Positions 7,065 to 13,229 of a DNA stretch of 13,229 nucleotides are shown here, one piece after another. The notes beneath the pieces were generated by a model, which did no database searches, was not told the DNA's origin, and worked only from the letters and a program-made list of their open reading frames with translations. Made by a program: the position numbers and the translations under genes. Every line of letters begins with the position of its first letter. Positions within the stretch are counted from its first letter, which is position 1. The stretch is from Liolophura sinensis (Eukaryota > Mollusca > Polyplacophora > Chitonida > Chitonidae), in the NCBI RefSeq assembly GCF_032854445.1, contig NW_027017955.1, positions 746,001 to 759,229 on the forward strand, given 5' to 3'.

Positions 7065-8426
7065 ATGTCATCTATAAACCTTAATTCGAATGTTTTAAAT
7101 CTAAATACCAGGTCTTCCTCTCAGCCGATTTCAAGCGCTGACAAAAAGAGGAAATTAGAGGTTTTGTCGGATTCGGCTGATAACGGACAGGACAGCTGGC
7201 CGGCCTTTATCGTTCTCTCAACAAAGAGTGAACAAAAGCCGGCCTCCAAAATTCATCCATTTGTACTGAAAAGGGCCCTGCAGGGTTCAGCAGGTACATT
7301 AAAAAACGTCAAGAAATTACGATCCGGAGACATTCTTATTGAATGTTTCCGGAAACAACAGTCCATAAATTTATTAGCTTTAAACAAAATAAATGATATT
7401 CCTGTGTATACATCCCCCCATAACTCCCTGAACAGCTGTCAGGGAATTATACGTGACAGAGATCAGGATATCATTGATCTATCAGAAGAAGAAATCTGCA
7501 CTGAACTGAAGTCACAAGGTGTTACCAGAGTGAAACGCTTCAATATGAAGAAATCTGGTAACATCATTAAACTAAATACATATCTTCTCACCTTCAACAG
7601 TAAATCTATTCCGTCATATATTTACATTGGCCCGTATAGGGTTGGTGTGGACTTATATATACCTAACCCAACACGTTGTTTCAAGTGTCAAAAGTTTGGC
7701 CATGGCAAGGGCCAGTGTAAAAATAAACTGATTTGTTTCCGGTGCGGCAGCGAGGGTCATGATGGTTTCGACTGCAGCAGCACAGCAAAGTGCTGCAATT
7801 GTGGTGGAGATCACATGGCCTCCTCTAGGGACTGCCCACTTTTTGTAAAAGAAAAACAAATAATCACAATAAAGACTAAAAACAATATATCATATCAGGA
7901 GGCCCGGAAATTGGTCTCCCCTCCTAACATTTCACTGCAGACTTCATTTGCCAATGCGGTCAAGCGAGTAGCATCTGTTGCTACTCAAACATCAATGACT
8001 TGGCCCATTGGAAACCAGAAACCATGTCTTATTTCTGTTGAACCTACTGTTCGACCTGCTTTTAATACGTCCTCAACCCAGACTGCCTCAATACAACAGA
8101 TCAAACCAGCCAATAACACTGACCAACCCGATATTCCTAAACCTAGTCAACCTAAAAACAAAAATGTGTCCGAAAATAAACCTCAAAATAAAAACAATAA
8201 ACCTAGTAAACCCAGTGGCCCAACAGAGCGTCCCTCTAAGGCCACTGGGGACCCTGTCCAAACTTATAATAAATTTGGACCGTTGGAGGACGTTGGTTTT
8301 TCAACATCAGATTCGGATGTGATGGATACATCACCCGCACCAGGGAGATCTAACAGCCGATCTCCCAGGATGGGTCGTCCACGGTCCAAACATAAAGAAA
8401 AATCTCCTATACGTCTCCCTCCGTAA
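7065..8426 (+). CDS. Family B ORF1p, zinc-knuckle nucleic-acid-binding protein
   Basis: This is a 453-residue gag-like protein of an I-type LINE. I start it at the first ATG, 7065. A longer reading from a GTG at 7026 is unlikely, and the B2 copy has its ATG at the matching place (11963). Residues about 55-200 form the RRM-like region usual in I/Jockey ORF1 (FIVLST, ILIECF, TYLLTF, then YIPNPTRC). Three zinc knuckles follow: C205-x2-C-x4-H-x4-C, C224-x2-C-x4-H-x4-C and the atypical C243-x2-C246-x3-H250-x6-C257. The rest is a Pro/Asn/Lys/Ser-rich tail ending in a basic stretch. The protein would bind element RNA and help deliver it to the nucleus. No frame lesion is visible. Its stop overlaps the ORF2 start. 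Confidence 0.88.
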   Translation: MSSINLNSNVLNLNTRSSSQPISSADKKRKLEVLSDSADNGQDSWPAFIVLSTKSEQKPASKIHPFVLKRALQGSAGTLKNVKKLRSGDILIECFRKQQSINLLALNKINDIPVYTSPHNSLNSCQGIIRDRDQDIIDLSEEEICTELKSQGVTRVKRFNMKKSGNIIKLNTYLLTFNSKSIPSYIYIGPYRVGVDLYIPNPTRCFKCQKFGHGKGQCKNKLICFRCGSEGHDGFDCSSTAKCCNCGGDHMASSRDCPLFVKEKQIITIKTKNNISYQEARKLVSPPNISLQTSFANAVKRVASVATQTSMTWPIGNQKPCLISVEPTVRPAFNTSSTQTASIQQIKPANNTDQPDIPKPSQPKNKNVSENKPQNKNNKPSKPSGPTERPSKATGDPVQTYNKFGPLEDVGFSTSDSDVMDTSPAPGRSNSRSPRMGRPRSKHKEKSPIRLPP

Positions 8427-8428
8427 TG
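8424..8428 (+). promoter_or_regulatory. TAATG overlap of ORF1 stop and ORF2 start
   Basis: The ORF1 stop TAA (8424-8426) and the ORF2 ATG (8426-8428) share one base. The silkworm LINE SART1 is known to translate its second ORF by termination and reinitiation at such a UAAUG junction. The same mechanism is inferred here. Confidence 0.75.
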
Positions 8429-8800
8429 GCGATATACGACAAAATTATACAGTGGAATTGTCGAGGCCTTAAGGTCAATTTTATTGAAATAACACAGCTT
8501 GTTCAATCATTAAATCCTATAGCCCTGTGTCTTCAGGAAACTCATTTGAAAACATCTGACAAAGATAAAATAACTCTTAAAAATTACTCATTATACAGTA
8601 CGTACTCTAATGAAGAAGATCGAGCTGCAGGCGGCACCTCTATCTTCGTCAATAACAATGTTATTCACAGCCCTGTTGCTCTGGATACAGAGCTTCAGGC
8701 TGTGGCCGTTCGTGTTTCATTATGTGAAACAATCACATTATGTTCAGTGTATATTCCCCCGAACATTTCTTTGTCAGCTTTGCAGTTACATAATTTAAAA
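8426..8800 (+). pseudogene. Family B ORF2, N-terminal endonuclease fragment
   Basis: The reading starts MAIYDKIIQWNCRGL and includes the catalytic LQET, then AAGGTSIF, AVAVRV and CSVYIPP: the first half of an APE-type endonuclease, closely parallel to element A at 5320-5000. About 125 codons remain. The frame reaches LQLHNLK and is then cut by the (GAAT)n tail of the antisense copy at 8801, so the D-x-N and SDH active-site motifs, the RT and the RNase H are missing from this copy. No frameshift is seen within the fragment, so the interruption, not decay, inactivated it. Confidence 0.85.
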
Positions 8801-8820
8801 GAATGAATGAATGAATGATT
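8801..8820 (-). repeat. Tail of antisense B copy, (CATT)n
   Basis: GAAT units on the plus strand are the reverse complement of the CATT tail. They mark the 3' end of the antisense B copy and its junction with B1 ORF2. Confidence 0.85.
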
Positions 8821-9057
8821 ATGGCTTAACGCCACATCGGCAATATTTCAGCCATACCGTGGCGAGAACAAGGTGAAAGCAAGAGACGGTTAGGGTTTTC
8901 GATATGACAATATGAACACCAAAAGTAAAACAAAAAGTACAGACGTGATTAAAATCGAATAAAAGAAAAATAAGATTTAAAACTCGAAAACCAGGGTTAG
9001 AGTACATGTATAAATATATATAACTGTTTATCTATAGATATCCATGACAATTAAAAT

Positions 9058-10795
9058 TTATATTTTATGATATAGGCCAATGGCCTTCAAACAATTTATG
9101 ACAACATCGCCAGCGATGCTGTCAAACAAATCATATATAGAGTGGACTGTGTAGAATCTCTGCCGAACATGGGCAAAGTCTACACAGTCAACCAGAATAT
9201 GTTTGATGCCATATTGAGCATCACATCCAACACACTCGGGAGCACTGCTCCCATCCAAGATGAAATTGTGTGTCAGATGAGAATGTCCAATACGGCATCT
9301 GGTTAAAACGACTTGGTCTCTACGAGACATATCAAATGTATATGAATTATAGCCAATGACCGGATGAATGGCATGCAGTTTATTATGGACCTGCAAGTTC
9401 CATTCACCCTGCCAAAGGCCACGAATATATTTAAGAATATTGGACTTCATGTCAGTATAAGGGATTTTTATCTTAGATATGGGTTTATTTAGGGCAGCTT
9501 TCGCCTCCCTGTCTGCGACTGTGTTTCCATGGATACCAATATGACTTGGTATCCAGCAGAATATAATATCTTTACCTCTTCTAATTAATTTCCTATGTAT
9601 AGCTAAAATTTGAAGGATCAAGGGATTTTTAAATTTATTATTCTGTATTGCCAATAGGCAAGACAACGAGTCAGTGCATATCATTGCCCTCTGGGCACAC
9701 CCAGAAGAAACATATGATAAGGCCAGGAGTATACCTCTGGCCTCGGCAGAGAATATTGAAGAAGAGGATGGAAGACGAAAGGAAGAGACTCGCTGCTCCA
9801 TGACAGCCGCAGTCGCAACCCTGTCCCCATCCTTCAACCCGTCAGTATATATAAATTTATAATCCATATAATTAGCTTTAATTTCAGCAAAACCTTGCTG
9901 AATTATAAGAGAATTTATATTCGATTTATTATATTTACGTAGATCAAATATTAGTTTAGGTTGTGGGAGAAGCCATGGAGGAGACTCCGGAAAAGACACC
10001 GGAGCTATATCCTCCAGCTTGATGTTAGCTCCCACAATATGGTCCCGTATACGAAGACCGAACGAAGGGATCTTGTTAGGACATTTAGTATATTTGTCTA
10101 CATACAATGGATTGAAAACACAGTCGTAGGCAGGGTTTGTTGGATGTGGTTTAAGCTTTGTAGCATATTGAAGGCTAAGTTTTATACGTCGGTTATATAA
10201 AGAAGGCTCATTTGCCTCCACGTATAAACGTTCTACTGGTGAGGTTCTAAAAGCACCAAGGCTGAGCCTCAAACCTTGGTGATGAACAGGATCCAACATT
10301 TTAATGTACGAATTCCTAGCGGAACCGTAAATGATGGATCCATAGTCCAATTTAGACCTCACCAGAGAACGATATAAATTAAGTAAAACTGATCGGTCAG
10401 CACCCCAATCGGTGCTAGACACGACCTTAATTATATCGAGAGCCTTTGTACATTTAGCTTTAAGCATTTTTATATGAGGTGTAATTGATATTCGATTTTT
10501 TGTCAAAAATAAAACCCCTAAAAATTTATTTTCTCCAACAATTTTCACTGGTTTACCAAAAAAATTAAGTTCAGGGTCTAGAGGGAATTTCCGTTGATTA
10601 CAAAAATGCATACCGACGGTTTTAGATGCGGAAAATCTAAAACTATTGGCAACTGCCCATTTCTCGATCTTATTGAGACAAAGCTGCAGCTGCCGCTCGA
10701 TGTTATTCATATTTTAAGCACGGTAGCATATCAGGAAATCATCTACATATAAAAAAAACCTCTGTGCCAGATGTCAATGTTATAGCCAAACTAAA
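9058..10795 (-). pseudogene. Family B ORF2, RT palm to RNase H to C-terminal motif
   Basis: A 550-codon uninterrupted frame runs from the ATG at 10710 to the stop at 9058, but that ATG is internal. Upstream the coding sense continues through a stop (TAA at 10716-10714, where element A has a Lys codon) and one extra base in an 8-A run (10751-10758) next to the YVDD box (10749-10738). Numbered from the internal ATG, the RNase H has D290 (YTDGLK), E323 (FSAEARG), D347 (CTDSLS) and D400 (VADREA), all four catalytic acids. The C-x2-C-x7-H-x4-C motif is PECVGCDAQYGIKHILVDC. It matches the sense copy at 12336-12986 with eight substitutions and one three-residue indel over the shared part. Apart from the two lesions by YVDD it is well preserved. 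Confidence 0.88.
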
Positions 10796-10797
10796 CT

Positions 10798-11355
10798 ACC
10801 AGGCAAAAGAAAGGTGTCACCGTATTTTTTTTCATAAAAAAAAAGTAAAAGCGCGGTTCAGGGTTTGATTCTAAGCAGGACTTAGTGTATGAATGCATAG
10901 TTTCCTCTACCAGAACGCATCGTCACCAACGCAGCAACTGGAATTGTGAAATTGCGACCACATGCAAAACGTCCTTTTGAGGCATGGCTCGTGATGCACG
11001 TGCGGTAATGTTGCATAAATACTCTTGCTCGAAAGAGAAGACATTCAGTGACCGAAAAAACACCAACAGTATGCCAAGACTTACGCAAGCGCAACGAGAC
11101 CAGGCCATCGGTATGTCCACCATGGCAGTCTCGCAACGTCACATTGCAAGAACGTTCAACTGCAGCCAAACCACCATCAGGAGGTTGTTGATACGCTATC
11201 AGCAGACAGGCCAGACCCAAGACAGACCAAGATCGGGAAGACCGAGGCTGAAGATCGCTACATCCGGCAGATCCACCTCCGAAACGTCAACAGCGGCGAC
11301 GGCACTAGGCCATGTCATCAGCCCCAGAACAACACTGTGTCGTCTTCGTTCAACT
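10798..11355 (+). mobile_element. Left end of a Tc1-like DNA transposon
   Basis: The segment lies between the antisense B copy and the 5' end of B2. It begins after a TA (10796-10797), the obligate target of Tc1/mariner elements, with CCAGGCAAAAGAAAGGTG as a candidate start of the terminal inverted repeat. It contains the transposase N terminus and stops at 11355, where B2 begins. The right half, with the DDE catalytic domain and the second inverted repeat, is not in the window. The family assignment is well supported by the transposase; the exact left end is inferred from position and the TA. Confidence 0.7.
11071..11355 (+). pseudogene. Tc1-like transposase, N-terminal DNA-binding part
   Basis: The ATG at 11071 opens MPRLTQAQRDQAIGM, a typical Tc1-like start. 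An in-frame ATG at 10984 exists, but the 29 extra residues have no family resemblance. The first helix-turn-helix is followed by HIARTFNCSQTTIRRLL and the linker RPRSGRPR, the GRPR-type motif between the two DNA-binding halves. After this the frame slips near 11245: the expected DRYIRQIHLRN is in another frame (about 11253-11285), then TATALGH returns to the first. The DDE domain is absent because B2 interrupts at 11356. The protein would have bound the terminal inverted repeats. This copy is inactive. Confidence 0.8.
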
Positions 11356-11568
11356 CCCCCGTGGGGTTTCCGGGGTGATAAAAATAGGACGTCAGTCCTC
11401 TAGGCAAGCTTGTCGTAAAAGTCGACTAACCTAGAGCTCTCCTGTGTGAGCCCGGTGAATATAATAGGCTCACATCTTCCCGGTTGTGTGAGAGGCAACT
11501 GGGGAGCGACCTGTTTGCCTTGGGTTGCGACCCGTGATCAACGAGGACGGGATCCTGGTGGCTGAGGG

Positions 11569-11603
11569 CGTGTTGGTCTTGCGAGATCCTCACGCCCAAC
11601 ACG
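11569..11603 (+). repeat. Inverted repeat created by an insertion in the B2 leader
   Basis: CGTGTTGG (11569-11576) and CCAACACG (11596-11603) form an 8-bp perfect inverted repeat. The matching part of B1 lacks about 14 bases, including the second arm. The insert is the reverse complement of nearby sequence, as expected of a local template switch. Confidence 0.6.
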
Positions 11604-11962
11604 TCACTTTGGGCCTTACTTGGGGAGAGACGGGAGGTCGGATGGGCCCGATCCGATCAATCGGCTTGGTCACGCCTTTCCTCTGCGTGGCCCCAAAATT
11701 TCTCCATAACACCACTCAGTAAAGAATAAATGTTATTTCTGAAATTTTGTTTGCGGTACTACGTTTTCAGGCGGTGGCTCATGGACCAATCGAGTAGTAT
11801 GTGTCTGATGTGTGACCTTATTAGCCTAATGGGGTTTGCTTATGGACGTGGAGTCCTTGGTGCGTTTCCTGGTGGGTAACCCCAGGTTCAGGCATCGCCC
11901 TTGTTGGCACTCCGTGGGTGGGGTGGGGAACACGTGGGGTGAATTCGTATTATATATTGATT

Positions 11963-12141
11963 ATGTCTATCCTAACCCTTCCAAACCAAATGTATCTAAC
12001 AAATAAAATAACCAGGTCTTCCTCTCATCCGACTTCGTCGAATGCTGACAAAAAGAGGGAGTTAGAGGTTTTGTCAGGCTGCCTTGATAATGCGCAGGAT
12101 ACATGGCCGCCTTTCATCGTTCTCTCAACAAGGAGTGAACA
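11963..12141 (+). pseudogene. B2 ORF1, N-terminal fragment
   Basis: The fragment starts at the ATG at 11963, aligned with the B1 start at 7065. It keeps TRSSSHPTSSNADKKRELEV, then a match to B1 through FIVLSTRSEQ before the antisense tail interrupts at about 12141. The first 20 residues differ from B1 in sequence and length, so the N terminus evolves quickly or has small indels. Only about 60 residues remain and none of the RNA-binding motifs, so the fragment cannot be functional. Confidence 0.8.
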
Positions 12142-12334
12142 GAATGAATGAATGATTATGGCTTAACGCCACATCGGCAATATTTCAGCCATATCGTGGC
12201 GAGAACAAGGTCAAAAAGTGAGATGGTTAAGGTTTTCGATATAATAATATGAACACCAAAAGTAAAACAAAAAGTACAGACATGTTTAAAATAGTATGAA
12301 AGAAAAATAAGAGTTAAAACTCGAAAACCAGGGG
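12142..12334 (-). mobile_element. Antisense family B copy, 3' UTR only
   Basis: It starts with the GAAT tail at the left and runs through the conserved hairpin (12168-12200) to CTCGAAAACCAGGGG. It is therefore the last 190 or so bases of family B in antisense orientation, inserted into B2 ORF1. It has private changes relative to the copies at 6190-6415 and 12990-13229, so it is not a recent duplicate of either. It abuts the sense copy at 12335 directly. Confidence 0.82.
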
Positions 12335-12335
12335 T

Positions 12336-12986
12336 TGTGCCCAGAGGGCAATGATATGCACTGACTCGTTGTCTTGCTTATTGGCAATACAGAACAATAA
12401 ATTTAAAAATCCCTTGATCCTTCAAATTTTAGCTATACAGGAATTAATTAGGAAGCTAATTAGAAGAGGTAAAGATATTATATTCTGCTGGATACCAAGT
12501 CATATTGGTATCCATGGAAACACAGTCGCAGACAGGGAGGCGAAAGCTGCCCTAAATAAACCCATATCTAAGATAAAAATCCCTTATACTGACATGAAGT
12601 CCAATATTCTTAAATATATTCGTGGCCTTTGGCAGGGTGAATGGAACTTGCAGGTCCATAATAAACTGCATGTTATTCATCCGGTCATTGGCTATAATTC
12701 ATATACACTTGATATGTCTCGTAGAGACCAAGTCGTTTTAACCAGATGCCATATTGGGCATTCTCGTCTAACGCACAATTTCATACTAGATGGGAGCAGT
12801 GCTCCCGAGTGTGTTGGATGTGATGCTCAATATGGCATCAAACATATCTTGGTTGACTGTGTCGACTTTGCCCATGTTGGGCAAAGATTCTACACAGTCA
12901 ACTCTATATATGATTTATTTGACAGCATCGCTGGCGATGTTGTCATAAATTATTTGAAGGCCCTTGGCCTATATCATAAAATATAA
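12336..12986 (+). pseudogene. Family B ORF2, C-terminal fragment (end of RNase H, Cys/His motif)
   Basis: The frame enters at the truncation point in CAQRAMICTDS and is open to the natural stop at 12984-12986. It retains the third and fourth RNase H acids (CTDSLS and VADREA), FCWIPSHIGIHGN, and the C-terminal PECVGCDAQYGIKHILVDC motif. The first two RNase H acids and everything upstream are lost by 5' truncation, so it is not functional. Compared with the antisense copy at 9058-10710 it has eight substitutions, and it is three residues longer near AIQELIRKL, where an imperfect duplication of GGAATTAATTA lies at about 12440-12463. Confidence 0.85.
12440..12463. repeat. Imperfect tandem duplication in the RNase H coding region
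   Basis: GGAATTAATTA is followed by GGAAGCTAATTA. The antisense copy has only one unit, making this copy 9 bases longer and keeping the frame. It is probably a slippage event in this copy or its source. Confidence 0.6.
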
Positions 12987-13229
12987 AATTTAATTGTCAC
13001 AAATATCTATAGATAAACAGTTATATACATATAGATTGATTTACACATATACTATAACCCTGGTTTTCGAGTTTTAACTCTTATTTTTCTTTTATACGAT
13101 TTTTAACAGGTCTACTTTTTGTTTTACTTTTGATGTTTATATTATCATATCGAAAACCTTAACCGTCTCGCGTTTTCACCTTGTTCTCGCCACGATATGG
13201 CTGAAATATTGCCAATGTGGGGTTACGCC

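Larger units (their letters stand above)
6474..8800 (+). mobile_element. B1: 5' part of a family B LINE (5' UTR, ORF1, start of ORF2)
   Basis: The start at CCCCCGTGGGG is supported by a second B copy that begins with the same bases at 11356 in unrelated flanking DNA, so it is probably the true 5' end. A 5' UTR of about 590 bases, an intact ORF1 and 125 codons of ORF2 follow. At 8800 the copy stops dead against the tail of an antisense B copy. B1 sits in ORF1 of element A. Its intact ORF1 suggests a much younger insertion than A. The remainder of ORF2 and its 3' end are not in the window. Confidence 0.85.
8801..10797 (-). mobile_element. Antisense family B copy, 3' UTR and ORF2 back to the RT palm
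   Basis: Read on the minus strand, this is the RT palm from the YVDD box, the RNase H, the C-terminal Cys/His motif, a 3' UTR (9057-8821) with the conserved hairpin at 8831-8863, and the tail. It was inserted into ORF2 of B1. Its coding homology runs up to about 10795 and ends at a TA next to what looks like a Tc1-type transposon. The break there is therefore probably a later insertion rather than 5' truncation. No target duplication can be seen because the far side is outside the window. Confidence 0.82.
11356..12141 (+). mobile_element. B2: second family B 5' end (5' UTR and start of ORF1)
   Basis: B2 begins with the same CCCCCGTGGGGTTTCC as B1 and carries the whole leader and the first 60 codons of ORF1, then is cut at 12141 by the tail of an antisense B copy. 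It sits in the Tc1-like transposase frame. The leader has the same hairpins as B1, a compensatory change in the first one, and an extra segment of about 14 bases near 11592-11605. Confidence 0.82.
12335..13229 (+). mobile_element. Sense family B copy, RNase H to 3' UTR, running off the window
   Basis: This 5'-truncated copy starts inside the RNase H coding region and runs through the end of ORF2 (12986) into the 3' UTR. It reaches the terminal hairpin (13189-13221), whose last stem base is changed, and the window ends before the tail. The junction with the antisense 3' UTR lies within about 12331-12336 and shares a GGG with both partners, so the exact base is ambiguous. Confidence 0.85.

Noticed and set aside
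8426-10797. Twin-priming inversion of a single B element
   Set aside because: Twin priming puts the tailed 3' segment at the outside of the insertion. Here the tail of the inverted part is in the middle, joined to the 5' part, so separate insertions fit better.
8790-10810. Target duplication around the antisense B copy
   Set aside because: Bases before 8801 are not repeated near 10798; under the nesting model the second copy lies outside the window.
11525-11722. Open frames in the B leaders (also 6518-6778 on the minus strand)
   Set aside because: They overlap conserved hairpins, are not conserved as protein between the two copies and have no motif.
12142-13229. Snap-back copying of one cDNA to give the inverted 3' UTR pair
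   Set aside because: The two 3' UTRs each have private differences from the B3 copy, so one is not a recent copy of the other. An old event cannot be fully excluded.

Overview
This window is eukaryotic repeat DNA. It contains no bacterial-style genes and no recognisable host gene. Almost every base from 1478 to 13229 belongs to transposable elements, mostly non-LTR retrotransposons (LINEs) that carry an APE endonuclease, a reverse transcriptase, an RNase H and a C-terminal Cys/His motif: the I superfamily (I/Nimb-like). The short tandem tails (CACT)n and (CATT)n, and a 3' hairpin resembling SINE tails I remember from gastropods, suggest a marine gastropod mollusc. That host call is inference from memory.

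Layout. 1-1477 is flanking DNA with one open reading frame (307-1119) for an L1 ORF1p-like protein (coiled coil, RRM-like and C-terminal domains); no matching ORF2 is visible. 1478-6473 is element A on the minus strand, an old 5'-truncated I-type LINE with at least six frame lesions. Its ORF1 is split by a short sense copy of a second family, B (6046-6415), flanked by a perfect 14-bp target-site duplication. 6474-8800 is the 5' part of a B element (B1): a structured 5' UTR, an intact 453-aa ORF1 with three zinc knuckles, and the start of ORF2, overlapping ORF1 as TAATG. 8801-10797 is an antisense B copy (tail, 3' UTR, ORF2 back to the YVDD motif). 10798-11355 is the left end of a Tc1-like DNA transposon. 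11356-12141 is a second B 5' end (B2). 12142-12334 is an antisense B 3' UTR. 12335-13229 is a sense, 5'-truncated B copy running off the window.

Interpretation. From 6474 rightward, every element shows only its left part and stops where the next begins. The simplest reading is serial nesting: A <- B1 <- antisense B <- Tc1 <- B2 <- antisense B <- sense B. If so, the missing right halves should appear in reverse order beyond 13229.

Two RNA structures stand out. The 3' ends of the divergent families A and B fold into the same hairpin, with paired changes at four of eight base pairs; this may be the signal their reverse transcriptases recognise. The B 5' UTR has a run of hairpins conserved in two copies, one with a compensatory pair change.
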